From positions 62,001-126,000 of the forward strand of contig DASTZZ010000025.1 of assembly GCA_035764005.1 (NCBI GenBank): a DNA stretch of 64,000 nucleotides. The letters are read 5' to 3'. A program made the translations under genes and the position numbers. Every line of letters starts with the position of its first letter. Within the stretch, counting starts at the first letter, position 1. The notes under the pieces were generated by a model that worked only from the letters and a program-made list of their open reading frames with translations, did not search any database and had not been told where the DNA came from. Positions 51,667-60,799 of this stretch are shown here, piece by piece. Source of the DNA: Terriglobales bacterium (GTDB lineage Bacteria; Acidobacteriota; Terriglobia; Terriglobales; Acidobacteriaceae).

Positions 51667-52650
51667 TCAGTAGCCTTTTTGTTTATCCACTTCTCCCAAC
51701 AGCGGCTCACCCGTGGCGTAGCGACGCAGATTCTCGCTGATGCGCTTGAAGTGCCGCTCCCAGAGCTTCTCCGTGAGAGCCGCAGTATGAGGAGTGATGA
51801 ACAGGTTTTCGATTTTCCATAACGGCGAATCTGCGGGCAGAGGTTCGGTTTGGAAGACGTCCAGAGCTGCGGCTCGTATCTTGCCCTGCCGCAGAGCTCG
51901 CCCAAGCGCCTCTTCATCCACGAGCGCTCCGCGGCTAACGTTTAGAAAGGAGGCATCGCCGCGCATTTTCGCGAATGCCCGGTCATCGAAGATAGCTGCT
52001 GTTCTTGGAGTGAGCGGGGCGGCCAGGAGAACGTAGTCAGATTCGCTGAGCAACTGATCGAGTTCACCGGGTCCGAAAACGCGGTCAGCTCCTTCCGCTC
52101 CACGCTCGGGGTGCTCGCGAACGGCAATCACTCGCATGGCTAGTGCCTTCGCCAGTCTGACGCTCTCGCGTCCGATCGCGCCGAGCCCAATCACGCCCAA
52201 AGTTGCTCCCGCGATTTCTCGCGGACGCGCAAAGCTACGCCACAGGTCCTGTTGTCCCCAGCGATGCTGCTGTTGGAATTTCATCGCCCACGGCAGTCCC
52301 TTGGCGAGCCCGAGGATGAGCGCTACCGCGTGCTCGGCAACAACTGGTCCGTGGATTTCCGTCGAGTTGGTCACGCGTACATCACTCGCGACCAATTCGG
52401 GAAACATAAGCTGATGCACGGCAGCCGTTGTGGCGTGAATCCATCGCAGTTTCTTAGCCTCTTTGAATTGTTCCGGACGGAGCTGCCAGCCCACCAAGAC
52501 ATCGGCATCGACAAGTTTGTCTGGCAGGTCCTCGAGATTGGTGAGCTGAATGAACCGGTGCTCGGGAAAATCCTGCTGCAGACGCGGGCCGAGCCACTCC
52601 GGCGCGTTCCACAGTTCAAAGCGATGATGAATGGCCAACAGGACTTTCAA
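51667..52650 (-). CDS. D-2-hydroxyacid dehydrogenase (NAD-dependent)
   Basis: 327 aa. The NAD-binding motif is GVIGLGAIGRESVRLAKAL. The catalytic Arg (NVSRGALVDEEAL), Glu (ALDVFQTEPLPADSPLW) and His (ITPHTAALTEK) are all present. Family members reduce 2-oxo acids such as hydroxypyruvate or glyoxylate, or oxidise phosphoglycerate; the substrate cannot be chosen here. Its protein begins KVLLAIHHRFELWNAPEWLG, without the ACT domain of SerA. It sits 58 bases after proA on the same strand. Confidence 0.93.
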   Translation of the reverse strand: MKVLLAIHHRFELWNAPEWLGPRLQQDFPEHRFIQLTNLEDLPDKLVDADVLVGWQLRPEQFKEAKKLRWIHATTAAVHQLMFPELVASDVRVTNSTEIHGPVVAEHAVALILGLAKGLPWAMKFQQQHRWGQQDLWRSFARPREIAGATLGVIGLGAIGRESVRLAKALAMRVIAVREHPERGAEGADRVFGPGELDQLLSESDYVLLAAPLTPRTAAIFDDRAFAKMRGDASFLNVSRGALVDEEALGRALRQGKIRAAALDVFQTEPLPADSPLWKIENLFITPHTAALTEKLWERHFKRISENLRRYATGEPLLGEVDKQKGY

Positions 52651-52708
52651 CGGGAGCTGATGATGCTATGCAATATGAATAATCGCAACCATCATATTCT
52701 TCACCTCA

Positions 52709-54037
52709 TCATCCCACAGCAACTTCGGTGGCATTGAGCTCGTGTTTAAACTTTCGAGCACGAGCACCGATGTATTGGCTAACGCATTGTCCTTTACCCA
52801 CGAGAATGTACTTGTACGTAACCAGTCCTTCCAGTCCTACCGGACCTCGGGCGTGCAGTTTGCCCGTCGCGATGCCCACTTCGGCTCCGAAGCCATAGCG
52901 GTATCCATCGGAGAAACGCGTTGAGACGTTGTGAAACACTCCCGCGGAGTCAACTTCAGCCAGGAACTTTTCGGCCGTTTGTTGATCCTCGGTAATGATC
53001 GAGTCGGTGTGATGCGATCCGAAGTGGTTGATATGCGTAATTGCCTCGTCGCAGCTTTCGACCACGCGCAAGGCGAGCGTGAGGGATCCATATTCGGCGT
53101 GCCACTCGCTCTCTTTCACGAGATCGATTCCATTGCCGCAAATGGCCCGGGTGCGCTCGCAGCCTCGGACTTTCACTCCCCCGAGTTGAAGCAACTCCAC
53201 CAATCTCGGAAGAAAGTCGTTTGCAATGTTGCGGTGAATGAGAACGGTTTCGACTGCGTTGCAGGTTGCGGGCGCCTGAATTTTGCTGTCGAGAATCACG
53301 GAAGTAGCCAGATCGAGATCAGCAGCAGCATCGACGCAGACGTGGCACACACCGTCTGCATGCCCAAGCACCGGAATCCGTGTATTGGCTGAGATGAAGC
53401 GGACCAGTTCTGAGCTTCCACGAGGCACCACCAGATCGATGTACTGATCCAGTTTCAAAAGCTCGCGCAGTTCTTCCCTGCTCTTCACATTAGTGAGCGC
53501 ATCAGCCGGAATTCTGGCGCGTTCATATGCGCTCTTGAAAATTCCAAGGAGTATTTCAGTGGTTCGAGCGATCTCCACACCGGCTTTGATCATGAGCGCG
53601 TTACCGGACTTAAACGCGAGGGCTGACAACTGCACCACAGCGTCCGGGCGCGCTTCAACTACCGCAGCGATCACTCCGAAAGGGCACGATATTTTTGTGA
53701 GTTCCAGTCCATCGTCCAATTCGGATTGATGAAGAATTTTTCCGACTGGGTCCTCCAGACCGCTCACAGCATTCACACTTCGAGCCATCTGCGAGAGCTT
53801 CTCTTCATTGAGAGTCATGCGGGCGAGAGCAGACGAGGAGATTCCATCCTGACTAGATCCATTTCTGGCTGCAATTACATCCTGACGATTCGCTTCGAAA
53901 ATGGTCTCAGCGGATTGTTCGATCTCGGCAGCAACGGCTTCAAGGACCTGCTGCTTCGCTTCTGGGGCTAATGCCGCAAGCTGGCGCGAGGACTGCTTCG
54001 CCGCGACAGCTGCGCTCTGTGGATTTGTATGAGTCAT
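52709..54037 (-). CDS. proA: Glutamate-5-semialdehyde dehydrogenase ProA
   Basis: 442 aa, about 20 longer than usual at the C-terminus. It reduces gamma-glutamyl phosphate to the semialdehyde for proline synthesis. FGVIAAVVEARPDAVVQLSALAFKSGNAL, VPRGSSELVRFI and the catalytic cysteine in IQAPATCNAVETVLIH are visible, with GPVGLEGLVTYKYI near the end. Its ATG overlaps the proB stop by ATGA. Confidence 0.97.
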   Translation of the reverse strand: MTHTNPQSAAVAAKQSSRQLAALAPEAKQQVLEAVAAEIEQSAETIFEANRQDVIAARNGSSQDGISSSALARMTLNEEKLSQMARSVNAVSGLEDPVGKILHQSELDDGLELTKISCPFGVIAAVVEARPDAVVQLSALAFKSGNALMIKAGVEIARTTEILLGIFKSAYERARIPADALTNVKSREELRELLKLDQYIDLVVPRGSSELVRFISANTRIPVLGHADGVCHVCVDAAADLDLATSVILDSKIQAPATCNAVETVLIHRNIANDFLPRLVELLQLGGVKVRGCERTRAICGNGIDLVKESEWHAEYGSLTLALRVVESCDEAITHINHFGSHHTDSIITEDQQTAEKFLAEVDSAGVFHNVSTRFSDGYRYGFGAEVGIATGKLHARGPVGLEGLVTYKYILVGKGQCVSQYIGARARKFKHELNATEVAVG

Positions 54038-54825
54038 TTCACCTCCACGGAAGCGACTAACGTTCCAATCTGGTCACCACTCAAAATTCTCTCCAGAACA
54101 TCTGGCGTGCGGCCGTTCGCAATTACAGCTACTGTGTGGCGTTCGCGCGTCGCATGGATTGCGGCTTTCACTTTGGCCCGCACACCACCGCGGCCATTGC
54201 GGCTTTCGCCATTCGCTTCCACGTGTTCGCCCTGGAGTTCGGAAATCAACGCTGCCTCGGGATCCTCTGGATGAAGGTCATAGACGCCATCCACATCGGT
54301 GAGAAAGACGAGCAAATCAGCATGAAGTTCGCGCGCGATCAGCGATGCGAGCATATCGTTCTCGGAGAATGCGCGGGCGGAGTCGCTTTCGACCTGGGAA
54401 CCGCTGATCGCATCGTTCTCATTGAGAATTGGTAATGCTCCGGCCTCGATCAGATGCTGAAGAGTTTGGATCAGCTTTCTACTGCGGGAGGGCGTCGCGA
54501 AATCTTCGGCTGTGACCAGAATTTGACCCACGTGGATGCTGTGCGAACGGAAGGCTTGCTGATATACGGAGGTCAGAACGCTTTGCCCGGTTGCCGCACA
54601 CACCGAAACCAATTGATGGGAAACTCCAAGTGCACTAGCTCCGATTCCGACCGCTCCCGAGGAGACAAGCACTACACGACATCCGCGCGAGCGTAGTCGT
54701 GCGATCGATGTCACTAATCGGTCCAATACTTCATTCGCAACCGAGCCGTCTGCGCCGATCAACACCTTGGTTCCAACTTTAACGACTATGTCATCGGCAT
54801 TGGCTAATCTGTTTCGAATCGTCAT
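54034..54825 (-). CDS. proB: Glutamate 5-kinase ProB, short form without PUA domain
   Basis: 263 aa, the amino-acid kinase domain only: VVKVGTKVLIG, VVLVSSGAVGIGASALG, LPILNENDAISG, FSENDMLASLIARELHADLLVFLTDVDGVYD, and RGGVRAKVKAAIHATRERHTVAVIANG. Enterobacterial ProB has an added PUA domain (about 367 aa); this one resembles the shorter bacterial type. It phosphorylates glutamate, the committed and proline-inhibited step. GGAG lies 6 bases before ATG 54825. The leader upstream carries an attenuator. Confidence 0.96.
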   Translation of the reverse strand: MTIRNRLANADDIVVKVGTKVLIGADGSVANEVLDRLVTSIARLRSRGCRVVLVSSGAVGIGASALGVSHQLVSVCAATGQSVLTSVYQQAFRSHSIHVGQILVTAEDFATPSRSRKLIQTLQHLIEAGALPILNENDAISGSQVESDSARAFSENDMLASLIARELHADLLVFLTDVDGVYDLHPEDPEAALISELQGEHVEANGESRNGRGGVRAKVKAAIHATRERHTVAVIANGRTPDVLERILSGDQIGTLVASVEVK

Positions 54826-54851
54826 TCCAATCTCCGTCTAAGCAGAAACAA

Positions 54852-54884
54852 AAAGGCCCACAGTCTCTGCGACCGTGGGCCTTT
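54852..54884 (-). terminator. Attenuator terminator 27 bases before proB
   Basis: On the minus strand AAAGGCCCAC (54884-54875) and GTGGGCCTTT (54861-54852) form a perfect 10-bp stem with a 13-base loop. TTTTTGTTT follows directly. This is a canonical rho-independent terminator and it faces toward proB, so transcription entering proB must pass it. Confidence 0.88.
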
Positions 54885-54934
54885 GGGATGATTGCGCTTT
54901 ATCTATTCACAAAGTCATTTCCCAAAGCGGTCGC
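54869..54934 (-). promoter_or_regulatory. Antiterminator pairing of the proB leader
   Basis: GCGACCG-C-TTTGGG (54934-54921), inside codons 19-23 of the leader ORF, can pair with CCCAAA (54887-54882) and CGGTCGC (54875-54869). That is 13 bp in two blocks around an internal loop. It consumes the 5' arm of the terminator (54884-54875) from both sides, so the two folds exclude each other. A ribosome stalled at the upstream Pro codons would leave 54934-54921 free; one reaching the stop at 54915 would cover it. Confidence 0.78.
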
Positions 54935-54989
54935 GGCGTACCGGTGACGGGCACGGGTTCGGCGATGGCGTTGAGAAAACCTGACTCAT
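54915..54989 (-). CDS. ProB leader peptide, 24 aa, alternating proline
   Basis: The ORF reads MSQVFSTPSPNPCPSPV and then seven more residues ending FGK. Proline occurs at 8, 10, 12, 14 and 16, five of nine consecutive residues and five of all 24. Its stop is 31 bases before the terminator stem begins. The peptide is non-hydrophobic and would have no other obvious role. No ribosome binding site is seen; a promoter at 55028-55000 would put the transcript start 3-4 bases before the ATG, which suits leaderless translation. It is probably the ribosome-stalling sensor of an attenuator. Confidence 0.78.
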   Translation of the reverse strand: MSQVFSTPSPNPCPSPVRRDRFGK

Positions 54990-54999
54990 GAATGAACTA

Positions 55000-55028
55000 A
55001 TTTTCCGGAATAGAAAGAACTTTGTCAA
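55000..55028 (-). promoter_or_regulatory. Promoter candidate for the proBA leader
   Basis: A perfect -35 TTGACA (55028-55023), a 17-base spacer and GAAAAT as -10 (55005-55000, four of six matches). The start would fall near 54993, just in front of the leader ATG at 54989. It separates proBA transcription from the GHMP kinase gene, which ends at 55087. Confidence 0.6.
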
Positions 55029-55086
55029 CAACAATCGATCTCTCAACCCAAAAAACTGACGCTTCCCAAAACCGACAATTCCCACT

Positions 55087-56151
55087 TCAGGATTGACTTA
55101 CGACAGTTACTCCATCGGGATTCACACGAAATGGCAGCACGCGGCCGCCGTTCTTGTGAATCGCCTCCGCCACGGAATCGTGACTACCCTCGCGAACGAA
55201 TAAGACGAAACAACCGCCACCGCCGGCTCCACAGACTTTTGCAGCCACTGCTCCCTTTCGCTTTGCGGCTGCGATCAGTTTCTCGATGAGCGGTGTGCTA
55301 ATTCCCGGAGCATTCGTGCGGCGAAGCTTCCATTCTTCACCAAGCAGCCTTCCCACTTCGGGCCAGTCGCCGGATTCGAGAGCCGCATGCATGGAGCGGG
55401 CGATCTCGCCGATTTGCTGGAAGTTGCGAAACACGCGCTTGTCGCCGTTGATGTGCGCCTTGAATACTTCCCAATTGTTGATTCCAGATTGCCGCGGAGC
55501 TCCCGTATAAACGAGCACAAATCGAGACTCAATGTCCTCGGGCGCGACGGCGATTGACTGGCGATGGATTCCATCTACGTCCAGATGAATCGCGTTCACT
55601 CCACCATAGAGAGCGGGATAGTAGTCCTGGCATCCTGTCGGGACCTTGATGAGTTGCGCTTCAACGTTCTGAGCGATCTGCCGAATCTGTTCGCGATCGA
55701 GCTGGCGTCTGTTGTAGCGCGCCAGAGCGGCAACGGTTGCGACCATCAGCGCGGACGATCCCGAGATCCCCGCCCCTGCCGGCGATTCCGAATTGGTTTC
55801 TATCGTGAATCCACGGCCATTTGCCGGACCTGCAGGCATGAAGAAATGAATGAGATGCGCGGCCAGATGATGCTGGACTTTCTTTGCCCGGCAAAACTCG
55901 TCGAAATCGCGGAAGTGATCTTCGCGGCCAGTATCGATGGATTTGAAATGGATGGAAGCGTCACGACCGGGAATGATCTGGCAGCGGGTGAGAATGTTTA
56001 CCGCAAAATTAACCGTCACAGCTCCGGGGTGAAAGAGATACAAGGGCCAGAGATCGAGCGTACTGCCGGCGAGGTCGACTCGACAGGAAGCGTGGGCAAC
56101 GATGTCAGCGGTTGCAGGCTGTGGTTGAGAAGAAGCTAAGGATTTCGGCAT
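55087..56151 (-). CDS. GHMP-family sugar kinase
   Basis: 354 aa. N-terminal HASCRVDLAGSTLDLWPLYLFHPGAVTVNFAVN and the ATP-binding SPAGAGISGSSALMVATVAAL are the GHMP signature. GCQDYYPALYGGVNAIHLD resembles heptose/fucose kinase family members, and VCGAGGGGCFVLFVREG near the end is motif 3. It phosphorylates a sugar or sugar phosphate, possibly a heptose 7-phosphate or galactose-like substrate for cell-envelope use. Its ATG overlaps the accA stop by one base (TGATG). Confidence 0.88.
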   Translation of the reverse strand: MPKSLASSQPQPATADIVAHASCRVDLAGSTLDLWPLYLFHPGAVTVNFAVNILTRCQIIPGRDASIHFKSIDTGREDHFRDFDEFCRAKKVQHHLAAHLIHFFMPAGPANGRGFTIETNSESPAGAGISGSSALMVATVAALARYNRRQLDREQIRQIAQNVEAQLIKVPTGCQDYYPALYGGVNAIHLDVDGIHRQSIAVAPEDIESRFVLVYTGAPRQSGINNWEVFKAHINGDKRVFRNFQQIGEIARSMHAALESGDWPEVGRLLGEEWKLRRTNAPGISTPLIEKLIAAAKRKGAVAAKVCGAGGGGCFVLFVREGSHDSVAEAIHKNGGRVLPFRVNPDGVTVVSQS

Positions 56152-57146
56152 CAGCTCTCAGTGAAGAACTGGGCGATGTTGCGAAATTTATCGTAGCGCG
56201 CAGCCAGCAGTTGATCGCACGGCATCGACTTCAGCTCACGCAGATACCGCTGAAGGGCTTCATCGAGCAACGCGGCGGCAGCATCGGGATCGTTATGAGC
56301 ACCGCCATCCGGTTCTGGAATGATACCGTCGATGCATTTGAGCTCTTGCAGATCCTCGGCGGTAATTCTCATCGCCTGCGCAGCCGCTTCTTTCTTCGTG
56401 GCATCGCGCCACATGATCGATGCGCAGCCTTCGGGCGAGATCACGGAGTAAATGGAGTTCTCCATCATCAGCACACGATCGGCAACGGCAATCGCCAAAG
56501 CTCCGCCGCTGCCTCCTTCGCCGGTCACAATGGCAATGGATGGCACTCGCAGCCGCGCCATTTCCCGCAGGTTCACAGCGATTGCCTCCCCCTGACCACG
56601 CTCCTCGGCTCCCAATCCGGGAAATGCTCCCGGGATGTCGATAAAGCTGATCACAAGACGGTGAAACTTCTCCGCCAGCTTCATTGCGCGCAGAGCCTTG
56701 CGGTAGCCTTCAGGATTCGCCATGCCGAAGTTTCGCTGGACACGCTGCTTGGCATCGCGTCCCTTCTGCGTTCCGAGCAGCAGGACCTCTTCACCGTGGA
56801 AACGGGCCATCCCGCAAAGCAGGGCTGGATCGTCTGAAAAACGGCGATCGCCATGAATCTCGCTCCAGTCCGAAAATATCCGGTCTACATAATCCTGAAA
56901 ATACGGGCGCTGCGGATGCCGTGCGAGTTCTGTCTTTTGCCACGCTGAGCTGACGGTCTCAAGCTGATTGCGAAGCGCTTCTATCTGGCGGTGAAGTTCA
57001 TAGAGCTGCTGCTTGGTTTGAATGTCGGCGCCGGGAATAGATTCCAAATGCGATATCTGGCGCTCGATACTTTCTATGTCTTTTCTGGCCTTAGTAGCTG
57101 CGTCCATGAATGGAGGAGGTGTGGCACTGAGGGCAGTAGCGCTCAA
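56151..57146 (-). CDS. accA: Acetyl-CoA carboxylase carboxyltransferase alpha subunit AccA
   Basis: 331 aa. N-terminal coiled segment (ESIERQISHLESIPGADIQTKQQLYELHRQIEALRNQLETV), then the carboxyltransferase domain with RHPQRPYFQDYVDRIFSDWSEIHGDRRFSDDPA, RNFGMANPEGYRKALRAMKLAEKF, FIDIPGAFPGLGAEERGQGEAI and VTGEGGSGGALAIAVADRVLMMENSIYSVISPEGCASI. It transfers the carboxyl group to acetyl-CoA with AccD for fatty-acid synthesis. It starts within a 4-base overlap of the dnaE stop. Confidence 0.98.
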   Translation of the reverse strand: MSATALSATPPPFMDAATKARKDIESIERQISHLESIPGADIQTKQQLYELHRQIEALRNQLETVSSAWQKTELARHPQRPYFQDYVDRIFSDWSEIHGDRRFSDDPALLCGMARFHGEEVLLLGTQKGRDAKQRVQRNFGMANPEGYRKALRAMKLAEKFHRLVISFIDIPGAFPGLGAEERGQGEAIAVNLREMARLRVPSIAIVTGEGGSGGALAIAVADRVLMMENSIYSVISPEGCASIMWRDATKKEAAAQAMRITAEDLQELKCIDGIIPEPDGGAHNDPDAAAALLDEALQRYLRELKSMPCDQLLAARYDKFRNIAQFFTES

Positions 57147-60100
57147 TCAATCACCTGAACGCTGCCACGTCCGCAGAGTTCCTCTGCGCGTGAAATGAAA
57201 AGCCGGTCAGCTTGAACATTATATCCGTCCGCCTCCATCACCACCATAAAGTCGCCCGGGCGTTCCAAATTGAACAAGACCTTTGCTTCCCCCTTGCGCT
57301 CGCGGAAGAGACTGTGGAGAGCGTCTACGGTTTCAGTTTGAGCAGCATCAAGCGGCAGACGAATTCGCAGGGAACGGGGCAACTTTGGCTTTGCTTCGTC
57401 AAGCGATTGAATATTGGAAATCGCCAACTTCGGATTGGCGCCCTCCTCAACGCGGACGGAGCCGTAAACCAAAACGGGAACCTCCATCTTCAACTTCTCA
57501 GCCAGCCGTCTGTAGGCTTCGGGAAAGACAATGGCCTCGATTGAGCCGGCCATGTCTTCCAGTACTGCCTGAGCATAGAGATCGCCTTTGCGCGACTTCA
57601 CCACGCGTACTCCGGCGATGATTCCTGCGGCTTTAATTTCATCTTTGCCAGTGCCCTGCTTCATGGCGCTGATCGCAGCCGTATCGAGGGCATTCAAATC
57701 GAGCAGCTTGTCGCGATACTTCTCCATCGGATGACCAGTGATGAAGAAGCCAAGAATTTCTTTCTCGGCAGCGAGCCGCTGATGCTCGTCCCAATCTGGA
57801 ACATCCGGCAAACGGTCTTCTTGCTGCGGCATCTCTGACTGGAAAACACCGAAAAGGCCGTGCTGGCCCATCTCGGCGTCGCGTTGCGTTTTCTGAGCGC
57901 GCTCGATTGCCTTGTCGAGTCCGGCCATGAGCTGAGCACGCGTGCCGAACGCATCCATTGCACCGCTTTTGATCAGAGACTCGAGCACGCGTTTATTCAG
58001 CAAACGCAGGTCGACCTTCTCGCAGAACTCGAAAATCGACGAGAACTTCCTGATCTCCTTACGTGCCTGAAGAATGGAATCAATGGCAGTGCGGCCGACA
58101 TTCTTTACCGCAGAGAGGCCGAAGCGGATTGCATTGCCATGCGGAGTAAAGTTGGCGTCGCTGAAATTGATGTCAGGCGGTTCGACCGGAATGCCCATTT
58201 CTCGACACTCGTTGATGTACTTCACCACTTCGTCCGTGCTGCCTGCCTGAGAAGTAAGCAGCGCCGCCATGAACTCTACCGGGTAATGCGTCTTCAGATA
58301 TGCGGTCTGAAACGCGAGCAGCGCATAGGCGGCGGAATGGGATTTGTTAAATCCGTATCCGGCAAACTGTTCCATCAAATCGAAGATCTTCACGATCTTC
58401 TTTTCCGGGAAGCCACGCTCGACCGCGCCCTTCACGAAACGATCGCGCTGCTTGGCCATCTCCTCCGGATTCTTCTTGCCCATCGCGCGGCGCAACAGAT
58501 CGGCTTCGCCAAGAGAGTATCCCGCGAGACGGTTGGCGATCTGCATGACCTGCTCTTGATAGACGATCACGCCCAAGGTCTCTTTCAGAATCTCTTCCAA
58601 TTCGGGAAGTTCATATTCGACTTTACGGCGTCCATGCTTGCGCTCGATGAAGTCGTCGATCATCCCGCCCTGGATTGGGCCAGGACGATAAAGAGCGTTC
58701 AGAGCAGTAAGATCTTCAACCGTAGTCGGCTGATAACGACGCAGCACATCTCGCATTCCCTGAGATTCAAACTGGAACACGCCTGAGGTCAGGCCAGTGT
58801 GAAAGACTTTTTGGTAGGTGACTGAATCGGTGAGTGGAAGAGCAAGCAAATCGAGCTTCTCTCCGCGTGTCTGCTCGATGAGACGAAGCCCGTCGTCGAG
58901 GATCGTCAGGGTGGTCAACCCAAGGAAGTCCATCTTGAGCAGACCGATCTTCTCGACCGCCTTCATATCGAAGGCAGTCACGATTTCGTCGTTCTTTGTC
59001 TTGTGCAGCGGGACTAGTTCAGTAAGCGGCTGTGGAGCGATCACCACGCCTGCGGCGTGAACGCCGGAATTGCGCACAAGACCTTCGAGCTTGCGGGCAA
59101 TATCGATCAACTCGCGAACCTGCGGCTCGTTGTCGTATGCCTGCTGCAGAGGCGGAGAATCCGTGAGAGCCTGCTCAATGCTGATGTTGAGCGTCGTCGG
59201 AACCATTTTGGCGATGCGATCCACGTCGCCATACGGAATTTCCATGGCACGGCCTACATCCTTAATCGCGGCCTTCGCCGCCATGGTGCCGAAGGTGATG
59301 ATCTGGGCAACCTGCTCGCGTCCATATTTGCGAGTGACATAGTCGATAACTTCTCCTCGCCGATTCATGCAGAAATCAACGTCAATATCAGGCATCGACA
59401 CGCGTTCCGGATTCAGGAATCGCTCGAACAGGAGTTCGTTCTGCAGGGGATCAATATCGGTGATACCCATCGCATAGGACACCAGCGATCCGGCGGCTGA
59501 ACCGCGGCCCGGACCGACAGGAATGCCGTTTTCCTTCGCGTAACGAATGAAGTCCCACACAATGAGGAAGTAGCCCGAGAACTTCATCTGCTTGATGCAA
59601 TCGATCTCGCGAGAGAGTCGCTGCTCGTAATCGCTGATGGTCTTCCGCAGCTCGCCTTTCGCCTCCAGCCCGCGAATGATCTCCAGTCGGCGCGCGAAAC
59701 CCTGACGGCAGACCTGCTCGAAATAGCTGTCGAGGTCTTCCCCTTCTGGTACATCGAAGCGCGGAAACGGATTCTGCACCTTGCCGATCTTCACATTGCA
59801 GCGCTCTGCAATTGCCATTGTGCGTTTGAGCGCGTCAGGAATCTCGCCAAAGACGCGGTGCATTTCGTCGGCGGACTTTACGAAGAACTGATCGCTGTCG
59901 AACTTGAAGCGTTTCTCATCGCGAATGGACGACGCGGTCTGCACGCAAAGCAGGACCTCGTGTGCGTATGAGTCTTCACCGCAGATGTAGTGGCTATCGT
60001 TTGTGGCAACCAGCGGAATGCCGAGTTCTTTTTCGAGCCGCAGCAAATCTGGACGAATCTGCTTTTCCAACGCGAGTCCCTGGTCCTGGATCTCGAGGAA

Positions 60101-60610
60101 GAAGTTCCCTTCTCCGAAGATGTCGCGATACATCGCGGCGGTGTCGCGGGCCGCTTCATATTTGCCGGCCATCAGGTTTTCGCAAAGCTCACCAGCAAGA
60201 CATCCCGACAGACCGATGAGTCCCTTCGCGTGCTGCGCGAGAAATTTCTTGCTCACGCGAGGCTTGTAATACATGCCGTGCAGCGAAGCTTCCGAAGTGA
60301 TCTTTACCAGGTTGCGATAGCCTTCTTCGTTCTCCGCCAGCACCAGCAGATGGTTGTACTCATCCCCTTCAGGCGCTGCGCGGTGGTCATCTTTCTTGCA
60401 GATGTAAAGCTCGCATCCGATGATCGGCTTTATGCCGGCGTTCTTGGCAGCGTTGTGGAAGGCAACTGCACCAAAAATGTTGCCATGGTCAGTCATGGCA
60501 ACCGAACTCTGCCCAAGGTCAGCGACTCGCTTGACCAGCTTATCTACATCGCACGCGCCGTCCAGAAGGGAGTAGTCGGTATGGAGATGCAGGTGGGTAA
60601 ACTCAGGCAT
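57143..60610 (-). CDS. dnaE: DNA polymerase III alpha subunit DnaE
   Basis: 1,155 aa. PHP domain (FTHLHLHTDYSLLDGACDVDKLVKR), polymerase palm with the catalytic aspartates in RVSMPDIDVDFCMNRRGEVIDYVTRKYG and GPGRGSAAGSLVSYAMGITDIDP, then a tudor/OB region with 'IAGVRVVKSRKGDLYAQAVLEDMAGSIEAIVFPE'. This is the replicative DnaE1 type. It precedes accA, an order found in other bacteria. Confidence 0.98.
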   Translation of the reverse strand: MPEFTHLHLHTDYSLLDGACDVDKLVKRVADLGQSSVAMTDHGNIFGAVAFHNAAKNAGIKPIIGCELYICKKDDHRAAPEGDEYNHLLVLAENEEGYRNLVKITSEASLHGMYYKPRVSKKFLAQHAKGLIGLSGCLAGELCENLMAGKYEAARDTAAMYRDIFGEGNFFLEIQDQGLALEKQIRPDLLRLEKELGIPLVATNDSHYICGEDSYAHEVLLCVQTASSIRDEKRFKFDSDQFFVKSADEMHRVFGEIPDALKRTMAIAERCNVKIGKVQNPFPRFDVPEGEDLDSYFEQVCRQGFARRLEIIRGLEAKGELRKTISDYEQRLSREIDCIKQMKFSGYFLIVWDFIRYAKENGIPVGPGRGSAAGSLVSYAMGITDIDPLQNELLFERFLNPERVSMPDIDVDFCMNRRGEVIDYVTRKYGREQVAQIITFGTMAAKAAIKDVGRAMEIPYGDVDRIAKMVPTTLNISIEQALTDSPPLQQAYDNEPQVRELIDIARKLEGLVRNSGVHAAGVVIAPQPLTELVPLHKTKNDEIVTAFDMKAVEKIGLLKMDFLGLTTLTILDDGLRLIEQTRGEKLDLLALPLTDSVTYQKVFHTGLTSGVFQFESQGMRDVLRRYQPTTVEDLTALNALYRPGPIQGGMIDDFIERKHGRRKVEYELPELEEILKETLGVIVYQEQVMQIANRLAGYSLGEADLLRRAMGKKNPEEMAKQRDRFVKGAVERGFPEKKIVKIFDLMEQFAGYGFNKSHSAAYALLAFQTAYLKTHYPVEFMAALLTSQAGSTDEVVKYINECREMGIPVEPPDINFSDANFTPHGNAIRFGLSAVKNVGRTAIDSILQARKEIRKFSSIFEFCEKVDLRLLNKRVLESLIKSGAMDAFGTRAQLMAGLDKAIERAQKTQRDAEMGQHGLFGVFQSEMPQQEDRLPDVPDWDEHQRLAAEKEILGFFITGHPMEKYRDKLLDLNALDTAAISAMKQGTGKDEIKAAGIIAGVRVVKSRKGDLYAQAVLEDMAGSIEAIVFPEAYRRLAEKLKMEVPVLVYGSVRVEEGANPKLAISNIQSLDEAKPKLPRSLRIRLPLDAAQTETVDALHSLFRERKGEAKVLFNLERPGDFMVVMEADGYNVQADRLFISRAEELCGRGSVQVID

Positions 60611-60722
60611 TCTGACGGCTCGTTACTCTCAATTTTACTCGGAGAACATCTGAAACCCTGCCTGCGGATATCGGCGCGCGTAAGTGGAAAACGCGGTAAT
60701 ATCCGCGCGAATTACCCTCCAT

Positions 60723-60751
60723 TTGACAGTCTCAAACGGTACAGGCACAAT
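60723..60751 (+). promoter_or_regulatory. Promoter candidate for the 36-aa membrane protein
   Basis: TTGACA (60723-60728), 17-base spacer, CACAAT (60746-60751). The start would be near 60758, giving a leader of about 42 bases before ATG 60800. It lies in the divergent gap upstream of dnaE. Confidence 0.6.
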
Positions 60752-60799
60752 CTCGCCTCTCCCCACAATTCCTCCCCAAAGTCACTACAGGAGCAAGGT

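Noticed and set aside
54826-55086. T-box riboswitch for proBA
   Set aside because: No T-box consensus (AGGGTGGNACCGCG) and no specifier-loop structure is seen; the Pro-rich ORF with terminator fits classical attenuation better.
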